A DNA stretch of 32,827 bases from an uncultured Pseudomonadota bacterium (GCA_902826225.1 CADEED010000038.1:1-32827); one strand, 5' to 3'. Positions 14,823 through 23,694 are shown, counted from the first letter of the stretch. The notes: a model not told the origin generated them from the letters alone. Translations and numbers: made by a program.

Positions 14823-16376
14823 TCAGTTCAGCACATCCGAATTCGACACGAACGCGATATGCGTCCCATCAGGCGACCAGGACGGCACATTGATCGTCCC
14901 CTGGCCTCCGTACACGTACGCGATCACCCTGGGCGGTGCGCTGCCATCCACCGGCATGATCCGGATCAAGCAATGCCGGTAGTAAGGATGATCCGTCGGC
15001 TGCACGTCGAGTCCGTACGAAATGATCGTGATCCATTTGCCGTCGGGCGAGAAGTGCGGGAACCAGTCGTTCCACTTGTCGTCCTTCGTCACGCGCTCGA
15101 CTTCTTTTCCTTCGACCGTCATGCGCCAGATCTGCATCTGCCCCGAGCGCGTCGAATTGAAGTAGATCCACTTCCCGTCCGGGCTCACTTCGGGGCCATC
15201 GTCCAGGCCGGGTGAGTTCGTGAGGTTGATCTCCTTCCCCGAGCCGTCGGACGCGATCTTGTAGATGTCGTACTCGTTGTCCTTCTTGCCCTTGGGTATG
15301 CGTCCGCCCGTGTAGACCAGCCATTTCGCATCCGGCGTCCAGCCGTGCATGTAGCTCGGCGAGTTGGGCGTGATCTTCCTGGGCTGGCCCCCGCCGGTCG
15401 GCATCGTGTAGATCGTCGACTGGTTGTTCCCCTGGCTCTGATCCGAGATGGCGAGCTGCGCGCCGTCGAACGACAGCACGTGGTCGTTGTTGTTGCGAAT
15501 CGCGAAACCGGTGTCTATAGCGACCGGCGTGCGCGTCAGCAGGTCGAACTTCCACAGCCGTCCGCGAGTGGCGGGATCGCCACCGCTCGCGTTGTAGATC
15601 AGCGCGGAGCCGTCCGGCAGCCAGTTCGGCGCTTCGAACGGGACCTGCGAGGCGTAGTACACGCTGCGGTGCCCGTTCGTGACGTTCATGACCTCGAGCC
15701 GGCTGCCGATGTAGTCGCGATAGGGCTGGAAGCCCACCTTGACCGGCTTGATCACGCGTACGTGGCGGAAAACGACCTTTTCGGTCACGTCCGGATTGTG
15801 AGAGGAGAGGAACAGCCCGACGTACGCTTCCTCGGGAACATTCGCTGCGTCCTTGTACTCCGCGACCTCGAAGGGCTCGCCGAATCTCGCCGCCGAGAAG
15901 ATGAAGACGTCGCCGCGGCGTTCGAGCTGGATGACGTTCGCGCCCTTGGCTGCCGGCATCTCGATCTGTGCGGTGTCCTCGCCCTGCGCCTTGCGAAACT
16001 GCAACGAGGTGAGGCCGTCGCCGTGCGCGACGCCATCGACATAGGCCGAGTCGTGCCCCAGCGCCGCGCGCGCCATGATGCCGGCCTTGCGATGCGGGTC
16101 GACGCCCTTGCCCTGGAATTCCACCTGCGCCTGGATGATGAAGTCGCCCTTCATCTTCCGGTACGCGAACTGGAACTCGTCGCGCTTGCCCCAGATGTTC
16201 ACGCCGCCCGCGCTGAGCGTGTACACCTGGGTAGCCGCGTTCCACGTCGATCGACCCGCTTGCTTGGGGTTGCCGACATCCGCGTGTGCCGAGAAGTCTC
16301 CCAGCGGTCCGCCATTGGGAGAGGCCGGCGCCAGCGCGGGAAGCGCGAGCGCCATCAACAGGATCCCCTTCTTCAC
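14823..16376 (-). CDS. Secreted lectin-like plus TolB-type beta-propeller protein
   Basis: A 517-residue protein. The GTG at 16376 has AAGGGGG just upstream. The signal peptide is about 1-18 (GILLMALALPALAPA). Residues ~20-215 form a concanavalin-like (DUF1349/DUF1080-type) sandwich: GDFIIQAQVEF, AGIMARAALG, and VGLFLSSHN. Residues ~225-517 hold WD40-like PD40 propeller blades, with repeats such as WLPDGSALIYN, SPDGKWIYFNS, SPDGKWITIIS and WSPDGTHIAFVS. Such proteins bind glycans or act as periplasmic scaffolds, and no catalytic residues are obvious. It is last in a minus-strand row with a lipoprotein, a DUF4861 protein, a xylanase and a cupin-like protein, but a terminator at 16391-16417 separates it from them. 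Its own expression may need readthrough or a local promoter. Confidence 0.8.
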   Translation of the reverse strand: MKKGILLMALALPALAPASPNGGPLGDFSAHADVGNPKQAGRSTWNAATQVYTLSAGGVNIWGKRDEFQFAYRKMKGDFIIQAQVEFQGKGVDPHRKAGIMARAALGHDSAYVDGVAHGDGLTSLQFRKAQGEDTAQIEMPAAKGANVIQLERRGDVFIFSAARFGEPFEVAEYKDAANVPEEAYVGLFLSSHNPDVTEKVVFRHVRVIKPVKVGFQPYRDYIGSRLEVMNVTNGHRSVYYASQVPFEAPNWLPDGSALIYNASGGDPATRGRLWKFDLLTRTPVAIDTGFAIRNNNDHVLSFDGAQLAISDQSQGNNQSTIYTMPTGGGQPRKITPNSPSYMHGWTPDAKWLVYTGGRIPKGKKDNEYDIYKIASDGSGKEINLTNSPGLDDGPEVSPDGKWIYFNSTRSGQMQIWRMTVEGKEVERVTKDDKWNDWFPHFSPDGKWITIISYGLDVQPTDHPYYRHCLIRIMPVDGSAPPRVIAYVYGGQGTINVPSWSPDGTHIAFVSNSDVLN

Positions 16377-16390
16377 ATGTCCCCCTTCTG

Positions 16391-16417
16391 AAAAAAAAGA
16401 GGGGGACTGTCCCCCTC
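16391..16417 (-). terminator. Rho-independent terminator after the SnoaL-like lipoprotein gene
   Basis: On the minus strand GAGGGGGAC (16417-16409) and GTCCCCCTC (16407-16399) form a nine-base perfect stem with a single central base. The palindrome is followed by eight T (16398-16391). The GTCCCCCTCTTCCTGTCTAC part on the plus strand resembles the dispersed repeat family (TCCCCATTCTTCCTCTCTAC at 24341), so the terminator may have been made from a repeat copy. The minimal loop requires some end pairs to open. Confidence 0.75.
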
Positions 16418-16424
16418 TTCCTGT

Positions 16425-16895
16425 CTACGGTGTCGCGGGTGGTGTGGCGTCCAGGTTGTAGATGTCGCGATAGATGCGCCAACCCTCGGGCGAGCGCCGC
16501 CAGACCTCGACGAACTTTCCACTCACCGGCGGCAATGACGAGATGCGCCAGGTGCCCGCGCGCCAGCCCCAGTCGCCCGCCGCGACTGTGTCAGCCGTGA
16601 CGATCTGCGGCGGCAACGAATCGCCGGTCATCTCCGCCGCGTAATGTTTGCGGATCGCATCCTGCCCGCGGATGATCGGCGCGCCCGGCGGCAGGAGCTG
16701 CGCGTCCCTCGTGTACATCGCCGCGACGGCCGAGGGGTTCCTGTTGTTGAATCCCAGCTGCAGGGCGTTCGCGCTCGCCGCGATGGCCGTGATGTCCGTG
16801 CCCGCGTCGACCGCCGCGGGCGGCTTGGGCGCGCAGGCGGCGAGGCAGGCGAGTAGTGAGAGTGTGAGGATCTTTGGCGTGTGGGTGCGATTCAT
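16425..16895 (-). CDS. SnoaL/DUF4440-like lipoprotein
   Basis: A 156-residue protein starting at ATG 16895. A 12-codon upstream extension is open but would spoil the signal. The lipobox LLACLAAC gives a lipidated cysteine at 21, and no Asp follows at +2, so outer-membrane sorting is expected. The mature domain has the SnoaL-like / DUF4440 pattern: ITAIAASANALQLGFNNRN, AVAAMYTRDAQLLPPG, then RGQDAIRKHY, and EVWRRSPEGWRIYRDIYN. This NTF2-like fold often makes a pocket for a small ligand or a dimer interface. No catalytic role can be read. It lies 32 bases after a DUF4861 gene, with its own start-proximal -10 element. Confidence 0.8.
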   Translation of the reverse strand: MNRTHTPKILTLSLLACLAACAPKPPAAVDAGTDITAIAASANALQLGFNNRNPSAVAAMYTRDAQLLPPGAPIIRGQDAIRKHYAAEMTGDSLPPQIVTADTVAAGDWGWRAGTWRISSLPPVSGKFVEVWRRSPEGWRIYRDIYNLDATPPATP

Positions 16896-16903
16896 GGGCC
16901 GCG

Positions 16904-16909
16904 ATGGTA
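16904..16909 (-). promoter_or_regulatory. -10-like hexamer TACCAT, eight bases before the lipoprotein start
   Basis: On the minus strand TACCAT is followed by CGCGGCCC and ATG 16895, with no Shine-Dalgarno sequence. It implies a leaderless internal promoter in the glycan cluster. The spacer is close to CCGCGCCC found before glnE and the zinc-finger gene. Confidence 0.45.
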
Positions 16910-16927
16910 CACCGATCGATGCCGGGG

Positions 16928-18145
16928 TCATGGCCGCGCGCCGACGGTGATGGTGAACGGATGCGCCGCTCGCACCGCATGCTCACGCACGTGCGTCTCC
17001 CAGGAAGCGCGGTCCTTGAATTGCCCGCTGCCCGTCCAGCCCGCGCCGGTGTAGTAGCGCACGCGCGTGCCGCTCGCGGCTTTCACGAGCAACAGGTTGT
17101 TTCCATTGCCGGGTTTCTTCGCGGGCTCTTCGTGAGCGAAGCCGGCCGGCTTTTCATTCGCCCCGAGAATCACGGCGATGCCCAGACCCCCGTCCTTGTT
17201 CTCCTCCCAGAAGCTCATCCAGCGCCCGCCGGGATCCTTCGTGAGCACCGCGGGCGGGAATCCCGCGGCGGGGGCATGCTCGGTGATCCCGATGCCGATC
17301 GTCGCCTCGGCACCGGTGAAGGTGAACTCACTCTCCACCGTGTCGAAATTGCGGCCGCAATCGACGGTGAACCGCTTGGTCTCGCTCACCGGGCCGGCCG
17401 CGCCCGCGTCGAACGGTGCGTAGCTCAGCACGAAGGCCGCCCGCCGCGGGCCATTCGCCAGCACGCGCGCCGCGATGAAGTTGTCGGACGTCCACAGCTT
17501 CTGGCCGTCCCATACGCCGGTGCCGCCCGCGCCGCGAGAGCCGCCGATGCTGTAGAGATCGAGACCTTCGCCTTCATTGTCCTGGTGGAACTGGTCGTGG
17601 CCCTTCGCATACCAGCGATCGATCACGGGATACGTCACCCGCTTGCCCCAGACATCGATCCCGCTGCCGCGCAGCTTTTCTCCGCCGGCGGATGCCGTGT
17701 TGAGCGCCATGCCGTACATGCGATGCGCGATGCGATCGTTTTCCCAGGCCATGTCGTCGTAACGCTCCGGCACGAGCCGCGCATAGACGCAGGGCGCGTC
17801 GGGCGGCGTTGCCTGCGCCACCGATTCCACGACGAACGTGGCGCTTTTCTCGCCGGCAGCGAAGTCGTACTGGAAGACGAGGTCGTCGTACGAGGCGCCG
17901 CGATGATCGTGTTCGTAGTTCGTGATCTGCAGCGGCAGCGCGCGGCCCTTCGAGTCGCGCACGATGACGTGATACATGCGCAGGTCGGGTGCGACACGCG
18001 CGAGTTCCGTGAAGGGCACCACGACACGCGCACCCGGCCGCGCAGCGTCGAGCGAGTGACTCACGGTAATGGTCGCCCCGCCGGCGAGCGCCGGGACGGT
18101 AAGAACCGCCGCGACGGCCGCGGCATCCCTGAACGCTCGCTTCAT
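16928..18145 (-). CDS. Secreted DUF4861-family protein of the glycan locus
   Basis: A 405-residue protein starting at ATG 18145 with AGGGGG upstream. The signal peptide is about 1-24 (AAVAAVLTVPALAGGA). The body has DUF4861 features: DLRMYHVIVRDSKGRALPLQ, a QYDFAAGEKSATF strand pair, YARLVPERYDDMAWENDRIAHRMYG, the GIDVWGKRVTYPVIDRWY segment, YHQ-like HDQFHQDNEGEGLD and TERHAPA-like GITEHAPAAGF. Members are periplasmic or surface proteins found beside pectin and hemicellulose enzymes in polysaccharide loci. They are suspected to be polysaccharide-processing or sugar-epimerising proteins, but I know no proven activity. The adjacent GH10 xylanase gene, 71 bases upstream, supports a role in xylan use. 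Confidence 0.75.
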   Translation of the reverse strand: MKRAFRDAAAVAAVLTVPALAGGATITVSHSLDAARPGARVVVPFTELARVAPDLRMYHVIVRDSKGRALPLQITNYEHDHRGASYDDLVFQYDFAAGEKSATFVVESVAQATPPDAPCVYARLVPERYDDMAWENDRIAHRMYGMALNTASAGGEKLRGSGIDVWGKRVTYPVIDRWYAKGHDQFHQDNEGEGLDLYSIGGSRGAGGTGVWDGQKLWTSDNFIAARVLANGPRRAAFVLSYAPFDAGAAGPVSETKRFTVDCGRNFDTVESEFTFTGAEATIGIGITEHAPAAGFPPAVLTKDPGGRWMSFWEENKDGGLGIAVILGANEKPAGFAHEEPAKKPGNGNNLLLVKAASGTRVRYYTGAGWTGSGQFKDRASWETHVREHAVRAAHPFTITVGARP

Positions 18146-18216
18146 GTTTCCCCCTGCCGTGTCGATGCTGCGCGGGGCTATTTAACTATGGCCCTTCGAG
18201 AATGGAAGGGGTGGCG

Positions 18217-19434
18217 TCAGGGAGGCGTGATGTTGGGGTCGACGACGGTCCAGAACGCCCACTTCGGGTTGCCGGCCGTATCGAACAACAGCGGGCGGTT
18301 CGTCCGCGCGACGGGAAAGGTATTGAGCCACGTGTGGTCGTCGGCGATGCCCCAGAAGCTGATCGACGTGACGCTCGGGCGGTTGAACGCCGCGAACAGC
18401 GCGCGGTACAGCAGCGCCTGCTGAGTCAGCACCGACTGCGGCGCGCTCGCGCCGAGATCGGCGAGGCAGGGCGGAATCGTGCGCTGGGAGAAGCAGTCTC
18501 CCGGGTCGGCGTAGATCGAGACGTCGAGCTCGGTGACGTGGTTTTCGAGCGTGCTCGATGCGGCTTCGACCGCCTGCAGGGCGGCGGTCACCTGGGCGAC
18601 GTCCGCGCCGACCTGCAGGTGGAACTGGTGGCCGACACCGTCGATGGGCGCGCCGGCGTCGATGACGTCGCGCACGATCGCGAGCACGTTGGCGCGCTTG
18701 CCCGGTAGTTCGGTGTTGTAGTCGTTGAGCATGAGCCGGATGTTGGGGCGGCCCATCTGCGCGCGCACCTGGCCCGCGATCATGAAGGCATCGACGACGT
18801 AGTCGCGGCCCTCGGCGCCGGCCTGTGAATACGCCTGGTACCACGGGCTCGCCGTTCGATACGGGTTCGCCGCGTTCGGCGTATCGCTCGCCACCTCGTT
18901 GACGACGTCCCAGGCGTAGACGTTCGGGAAGTGCTGCATCACGGCCGTGATGTACGTGCGCAGGTTCTGCTGCACCTGGATGCGGCTGCCCGACACCATC
19001 CACGTGGGTGTCGTCTGGTGCCAGAGCAGCGTGTGACCACGCACCCGGATGTTGTTGTTCGCGGCGAAGGTGACGAGCTGATCGGCGCCCCGGAAATCGG
19101 GCGACGGGGCGGGCAGGGTCGAGCTGCCCGCCGCGTTCGGCCAGAGCGCATCCGGCTTCATCGCGTTCTCGGCCGTGATGCTGTTGAAGTGCTTCAGCAG
19201 GAGCGGCGTCCGGAAACTGCCCGCCGACGGCAGCTCGACCGCCGCGCCGACGGGAAAATTCACCACGCCCATGCGCGTCGCGAGCACGGTCCTCAAGGCC
19301 GGTGCGGATGCCGGGTCGGGTAGCTGGCCGTTGCCGCTGCCGCCACCGAGCGGCGGCGGGTCGACACCCTCGCCGCCGCCTCCGCACGCGGCGAGCAGCA
19401 GCGCGAGCCCCAGGATGCCGACGGATCGACTCAT
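18217..19434 (-). CDS. GH10 endo-beta-1,4-xylanase, lipoprotein
   Basis: A 405-residue protein starting at ATG 19434 with AAGGAA upstream. The lipobox LLLAAC puts the lipidated cysteine at 17, followed by a flexible Gly/Pro linker to ~45, so the enzyme should be tethered to a membrane, probably facing the outside or the periplasm. The GH10 barrel shows ITAENAMKPDALWP, RVRGHTLLWHQTTPTWM, the acid/base motif WDVVNE (E180), MLNDYNTE, GVGHQFHLQV and the nucleophile motif HVTELDVS (E302), then SFWGIADDHTWL. All catalytic residues are intact. It cuts internal xylan bonds. The cupin-like gene ends only 10 bases upstream, so the two are almost certainly co-transcribed. Confidence 0.93.
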   Translation of the reverse strand: MSRSVGILGLALLLAACGGGGEGVDPPPLGGGSGNGQLPDPASAPALRTVLATRMGVVNFPVGAAVELPSAGSFRTPLLLKHFNSITAENAMKPDALWPNAAGSSTLPAPSPDFRGADQLVTFAANNNIRVRGHTLLWHQTTPTWMVSGSRIQVQQNLRTYITAVMQHFPNVYAWDVVNEVASDTPNAANPYRTASPWYQAYSQAGAEGRDYVVDAFMIAGQVRAQMGRPNIRLMLNDYNTELPGKRANVLAIVRDVIDAGAPIDGVGHQFHLQVGADVAQVTAALQAVEAASSTLENHVTELDVSIYADPGDCFSQRTIPPCLADLGASAPQSVLTQQALLYRALFAAFNRPSVTSISFWGIADDHTWLNTFPVARTNRPLLFDTAGNPKWAFWTVVDPNITPP

Positions 19435-19444
19435 GAGCGTTCCT

Positions 19445-20461
19445 TCACGCGCCGGGTTTGCCGAAAGTCTTCGCGAGGATGTCGCGCACTTCGCGCAGGC
19501 GCTGCGGCGTCAGCGGGCCTAACAACCCGCGCTTTTCCGGCTCGAGGTGCGAGAGCGCGACCTCCGGATCCGCGAACACGAAGTGGTCGAACATCGCCCG
19601 CCACACCCCCCGCTGCTCCGCCGGCAGGTCGCGCAGACTGAGCGCGGCGTGCAGCAGCACCGCGTAGGGCGAGCCGACCTTGGCCGCGGGATTCCACCAG
19701 TAGTTCACCAGTACGTTGAACGGCGTGAGCGATTGGACGTGATGCCACCATGCGTAGGGAATATAGAGACCGTCGCCGGGATTCAGTTCCGCGCTGAGCG
19801 CGTTCCGCAGCGCCTCGGCAAAGCGCGGATACTTCACGAGGTCGGGGTCCACGAGCGAGACCATGCTCACCGGCGCGCCGGACGGCGTGAAGTCGAACGG
19901 GCCGAGGTAGAGGTTTCCGACCTGGTCCGGCGGGAACAACGTGAACCGCCGCCGTCCGCCGACGACGCAGGCGATGTTCGCGAAGAGGTCGAAGTGCGTC
20001 TGCACGGTGATCCGGCTGCCGATCCAGATGCGCGGACGTGTGGAATCGTCGACGAGCGGCAGCGGATGCTGCGCCGGGAACGCCGGCATGGTCTCGTCGA
20101 GGACGCGCGATTCGATGAACAGCTCTCCCGCGTCGTCTCGGTCCACCTGCGCGAGCAACCGGTCCATCGTGGCGCCTATCCCGCCGGTCGTGCGGATGAA
20201 ATTGAAGCCGCTCATGTCGTCGCGATAGAAAATGCGTCCGCCGGCCGCCGGCGGGCATTCGATGACGGGCACCGGCCGGCCACCGTCGAAACGGCGCAGG
20301 AAATCGGCGAGCGCGCGCGGCGATTCACGGGCTGCGCGGACGGCGGGCCAGCCCGCGACGAGGTCGCGCATGACCACGGGTTGGCCCGCGGGCTCGATCT
20401 CCTCGCGAAACGTCTTGAGGTCGACGCCGCGGCGTTCCAGTATTTGCGCGCTGACTATCAT
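19445..20461 (-). CDS. Cupin_8/JmjC-like protein, copy 1 (before xylanase)
   Basis: A 338-residue cytoplasmic protein starting at ATG 20461. It has the cupin_8/JmjC layout: an N-terminal QPVVMRDLVAGWPAV segment, FYRDDMSGFNF, then the metal motif VQTHFD (H156, D158) and WWHHVQSL (H241 or H240) in a double-stranded beta-helix, with GGRRRFTLFPPDQ between. These three residues are the usual Fe(II) ligands, and the Arg/Lys region could hold 2-oxoglutarate. Proteins of this type often sit beside TonB receptors and glycan enzymes, where their substrate is unknown. It is the first gene of the xylanase operon and has a full-length paralogue at 24357-25385. Its start is 12 bases from the divergent esterase start. 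Confidence 0.82.
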   Translation of the reverse strand: MIVSAQILERRGVDLKTFREEIEPAGQPVVMRDLVAGWPAVRAARESPRALADFLRRFDGGRPVPVIECPPAAGGRIFYRDDMSGFNFIRTTGGIGATMDRLLAQVDRDDAGELFIESRVLDETMPAFPAQHPLPLVDDSTRPRIWIGSRITVQTHFDLFANIACVVGGRRRFTLFPPDQVGNLYLGPFDFTPSGAPVSMVSLVDPDLVKYPRFAEALRNALSAELNPGDGLYIPYAWWHHVQSLTPFNVLVNYWWNPAAKVGSPYAVLLHAALSLRDLPAEQRGVWRAMFDHFVFADPEVALSHLEPEKRGLLGPLTPQRLREVRDILAKTFGKPGA

Positions 20462-20473
20462 GGGGAGCGAAGT

Positions 20474-22429
20474 ATGTTACGGAAAGCCGCCTGGCTCTTG
20501 TACGGATTCTGTGCGGCCTCGCTCGCGCAGGCAGAGGGGCCGGCGCCGCTGTTCGCGGCGATCTTCGACGACCACGTGGTCCTTCAGCGCGACCGGCCGA
20601 ACGAGATCTGGGGACGCGCGCAGCCGAACGAGCAGGTCACCGTCACGCTCTCGAACGTCACGCGCACGACGCAGGCCGACGCCACCGGCCGCTGGACCCT
20701 GACGATGCCGACCTTTCGCGCGGGCGGGCCGCACGCGTTGAGCGCGCGCACCGCCTCGCGCCGCCAGAGCGTGCGCGACGTGCTCGTGGGGGACGTGTGG
20801 CTGTGCTCGGGCCAGTCGAACATGGAATGGACCGTGCGGAACGCGCTGAACGCCGATTACGAGGTCGCGCACTCCGCCAACGACCGCATCCGGCACGTCA
20901 CCATCCCGCGCTTTGCCAGTCTTGCGCCACGCGCCGACTTTTCCGCGCCGCTCGAATGGCGGGTCGCGGGCCCGAAGACGACGCAGGATTTCTCGGCCGT
21001 CTGCTACTACTTCGCCCGCGAGCTGCAGAAGTCGACCCACGTGCCGCAGGGTCTCGTCAACGCATCGTGGGGCGGAACCCGGATCGAGACCTGGCTGTCC
21101 GCGGAAGCACTGCGCACCCTTGGCGGCAACGACGCGAAACTCGACCTGCTCGCGGCCTTCGAGAAGGATCGGGCGTCGGCTGCGGCGCGATGGGGAGAAG
21201 TCGTCGAGAAATGGTGGACCTCCCAGTCCCGGACGAAGGGGATCATTCCATGGGGAACCGGCCGCGCCGACACCGGCACGTGGCATCCCGCGCCGCGCGG
21301 GCTCGGATACTGGGAGTCGTGGAACGAGCCCTCGCTCGCGGAGTACGACGGCGTCATGTGGTACCGCGCGCACGTGCGGTTGAGCGCTGCGCAGGCACGC
21401 AGCGCGGCGACGTTGTCGTTGGGGCCGATCGCGGACGTCGATCTCGCGTGGATCAACGGCCGCGCGATGGGCGCGGGCGGCTTCGGCGAACAGCCGCGCG
21501 AGTATCCCGTGCCCGCGAGGCTGCTCGAGTCGGGCGACAACGCGGTGGTCGTCAACGTCTACAACATGTGGGGGAACGGCGGCCTCGTCGGTCCCGCGGA
21601 CCGGCTCGCCGTGAAGTTCGCCGACGGGTCGTCGGCGCCGCTCACCGACTGGGAGTACCAGCGGCCGCCCGCGGACTTGAGTTCCGTGCCGCGCGGGCCG
21701 TGGGAACCCATCGCGGGCATAAACATCCTCTACAACGGCATGATCGCACCGCTGGGTCCCTTCGGTCTGCGCGGCGTGGCGTGGTACCAGGGTGAGGCGA
21801 ATGGCGAGCTCGGCGACGCGCTGCGTTACGAATCGCAGCTGCGCATGCTCATGGACGACTGGCGAAAGCAGTTCGCGGCTCCGCTGACGTTCCTCGTCGT
21901 GCAGCTCGCGAACTGGAACCGGCTCGCGACGGCCCCGGTAGATAGTGGCTGGGCCCGGCTGCGCGACGCGCAACGCCGCGCCGTCGCCGCGGATGGCAAC
22001 GCCGGCCTCGCGGTGACCATCGACATCGGCGATCGCGACGACATCCATCCGACCAACAAACAGGACGTCGGCATCCGCCTGGCGCGCGCGGCGCGGCACG
22101 TCGCGTTCGAGTCGAAAGAGTCCGCGTCAGGCGCTGCGCCGAAAACGGCGAAACGATCCGTGAGCGGGGTCGACGTGACTCTCGGCGATTTCGATGGCGC
22201 ACTGTCCGTCATCGGCTCCCGGGACCCCGCAGGCTTCGAGCTGTGCGGCGACGCCCAGCCGACCTGCCGCTTCGTACGCGCGCAACTCGACGGCGCCGTC
22301 GTCCACCTCGAAGACGCGGCGCCCGGCACCGCGACCCGCGTCCGTTTCTGCTGGGCCGACGCACCGCTTTGCAACCTCTTCACGACCGACGGACTGCCGG
22401 TGGGCCCGTTCGAAATTGCGATTGAGTAG
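20474..22429 (+). CDS. Secreted sialate/acetylxylan O-acetylesterase-type SGNH hydrolase
   Basis: A 651-residue protein starting at ATG 20474, with GGGAG at 20463-20467. Longer upstream readings lie over the cupin gene and are ruled out. The signal peptide is about 1-20 (LLYGFCAASLAQA). The esterase pattern is clear: GDVWLCSGQSNMEW with the probable nucleophile Ser115, GLVNASWGGTRIETWLS, RGVAWYQGEANGE, and DDIHPTNKQD with Asp522 and His525. Between them is a jelly-roll insertion typical of the sialate O-acetylesterase family (DVDLAWINGRAMGAGG). Here the GH10 neighbour suggests removal of acetyl groups from xylan or a glucuronoxylan rather than sialic acid. It is probably periplasmic. It is divergent from, and almost touches, the cupin gene. 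Confidence 0.85.
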   Translation: MLRKAAWLLYGFCAASLAQAEGPAPLFAAIFDDHVVLQRDRPNEIWGRAQPNEQVTVTLSNVTRTTQADATGRWTLTMPTFRAGGPHALSARTASRRQSVRDVLVGDVWLCSGQSNMEWTVRNALNADYEVAHSANDRIRHVTIPRFASLAPRADFSAPLEWRVAGPKTTQDFSAVCYYFARELQKSTHVPQGLVNASWGGTRIETWLSAEALRTLGGNDAKLDLLAAFEKDRASAAARWGEVVEKWWTSQSRTKGIIPWGTGRADTGTWHPAPRGLGYWESWNEPSLAEYDGVMWYRAHVRLSAAQARSAATLSLGPIADVDLAWINGRAMGAGGFGEQPREYPVPARLLESGDNAVVVNVYNMWGNGGLVGPADRLAVKFADGSSAPLTDWEYQRPPADLSSVPRGPWEPIAGINILYNGMIAPLGPFGLRGVAWYQGEANGELGDALRYESQLRMLMDDWRKQFAAPLTFLVVQLANWNRLATAPVDSGWARLRDAQRRAVAADGNAGLAVTIDIGDRDDIHPTNKQDVGIRLARAARHVAFESKESASGAAPKTAKRSVSGVDVTLGDFDGALSVIGSRDPAGFELCGDAQPTCRFVRAQLDGAVVHLEDAAPGTATRVRFCWADAPLCNLFTTDGLPVGPFEIAIE

Positions 22430-22470
22430 TTGGACGGTCTTGGTTTCTCGACAAAGACATTGAGGCGCGC

Positions 22471-22502
22471 CCCCGTTTGCCAGGAAACGAGGAATGTTCC
22501 CC
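22471..22502 (-). repeat. Dispersed repeat copy between convergent genes
   Basis: CCCCGTTTGCCAGGAAACGA continuing to GGAATGTTCCCC is the reverse complement, with one mismatch and one indel, of the copy at 32629-32659. It ends exactly before the stop codon of the oxidoreductase gene at 22504. It lies in the 74-base gap between convergent genes. Confidence 0.75.
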
Positions 22503-22503
22503 A

Positions 22504-23592
22504 TTACGCGAACGTGACCGGCCGCCCCTTCCTGATCGACTCGTAGATAGCCATCAGGTACTTCACGTCGGAGATCCCCATCTCCGCCGAAACCTTCGTC
22601 GGCTTCTTCTGCATGATGCTCTCCGCGAACTCATCGAGCTCCGTGGCAAACTGGTCCGGCGCCGGCATGTTGATCTCCGTCCCGTCGCTGCGCTTGCCGC
22701 GATTGCCGCCGTAGAAATAGGCCGGATCCAGCCCGAACCATCCGCGAGTCGTCGCGGCGCGGAATCCCGCGAGGCCGTTCGCCGCGTACGTGCTCACGCA
22801 GTTCGAGATGACGCCGCTCGGGAATTTCATCGTCCACGCGATGGTCTCGTCGACTTCCTTGAACTTCACGAGATCAGTCTTCGTTTCCGCCGCCGAGATC
22901 CAGATGGGATCTTCGCCGGTCAGCATGCGTGCCGTCTGCAGGCAGTACACGCCGACGTCGAGCAGCGCGCCGCCGCCCGCGAGATCGCGCTTCAGGCGCC
23001 ACTGGTTTGGATCCGCCATCGCGAACCCGAAATTCGCGTCGATCACCTTGACGTCGCCGAGCACTTTCTCCCTCGCGAGGCGCACGCATTCCTGGTTGTT
23101 GGGCTCGAACTGCAGGCGATAGCCCACGCCCAGCGTGACGCCGGCCTTCGAACACGCGTCGGCGAGTTGCTGGGCGCGCTCGGAGTTGATCTCGAGCGGC
23201 TTCTCGCAGAACACGTGCTTGCCGGCAGCCGCGGCCGCGGCGGCGTGCGGCAGGTGCAGCGCGTTCGGCGTGACGACGTAGACGATGTCGATGTTCTTGT
23301 CCTTCGCCATCAGGTGCATGTTGTCGTACGTGTACGTCTGCTTGGCCGTGAGCCCGTACTTCTTCTGCCACGCCTCCGCCTTGGAGGGCGTGCCGGTCAC
23401 GATGCCCGCGAGACGGCAGTTCTGAGTCTTGAGCAGCGCCGGTGCGATCTGGTTCGTGGAGAGGCTGCCGAGTCCGCAGATCGCGACGCCGAGCTTGCGC
23501 GCCGGTGCCTGGGCGAAGACGGAGTTGGCGACGAGGGGAGTCGCGGCGATTGCCGCCGACTGAACGAGGAAAGATCGACGTGAGTTGGTCAT
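22504..23592 (-). CDS. Tat-exported Gfo/Idh/MocA-family oxidoreductase
   Basis: A 362-residue protein starting at ATG 23592 with AAGGA upstream. A start ten codons earlier is possible but less well placed. The N-terminus NSRRSFLVQSAAIAATPL is a twin-arginine signal, so the enzyme folds with its cofactor in the cytoplasm and acts in the periplasm. The Rossmann segment is VAICGLGSLS, followed by VTPNALHLPHA, the family motif CEKPLE and a lysine-rich substrate segment (GGGALLDVGVYC). The family includes glucose-fructose oxidoreductase, which keeps NADP bound. The product could be a sugar lactone or an interconverted sugar. In this glycan cluster a role on liberated xylose or related sugars is an inference. 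Confidence 0.85.
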   Translation of the reverse strand: MTNSRRSFLVQSAAIAATPLVANSVFAQAPARKLGVAICGLGSLSTNQIAPALLKTQNCRLAGIVTGTPSKAEAWQKKYGLTAKQTYTYDNMHLMAKDKNIDIVYVVTPNALHLPHAAAAAAAGKHVFCEKPLEINSERAQQLADACSKAGVTLGVGYRLQFEPNNQECVRLAREKVLGDVKVIDANFGFAMADPNQWRLKRDLAGGGALLDVGVYCLQTARMLTGEDPIWISAAETKTDLVKFKEVDETIAWTMKFPSGVISNCVSTYAANGLAGFRAATTRGWFGLDPAYFYGGNRGKRSDGTEINMPAPDQFATELDEFAESIMQKKPTKVSAEMGISDVKYLMAIYESIRKGRPVTFA

Positions 23593-23631
23593 GGAAGGTC
23601 CTTGGGTCGTGTCCGCTGGCAACCGCGGCCG

Positions 23632-23637
23632 ATCTTA
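23632..23637 (-). promoter_or_regulatory. -10-like hexamer TAAGAT before the oxidoreductase gene
   Basis: On the minus strand TAAGAT (23637-23632) lies about 39 bases before ATG 23592, leaving a normal leader with an AAGGA ribosome-binding site. No clear -35 was found. Confidence 0.35.
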
Positions 23638-23688
23638 ACCATTACCGTGAGCGGATGGGTGGCTCCGGGCTGTCCGCCAACGCGGTGG

Positions 23689-23694
23689 TAATCT
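23689..23694 (+). promoter_or_regulatory. -10-like hexamer TAATCT, seven bases before the LysE start
   Basis: TAATCT is followed by GCCGGCC and ATG 23702 without a Shine-Dalgarno sequence. It matches the leaderless pattern seen elsewhere in the window. Confidence 0.45.

Noticed and set aside
19547..20473. Long plus-strand extension of the esterase frame across the cupin gene
   Set aside because: It lies antisense to a conserved cupin_8 gene, and the signal peptide and ribosome-binding site fix the esterase start at 20474.
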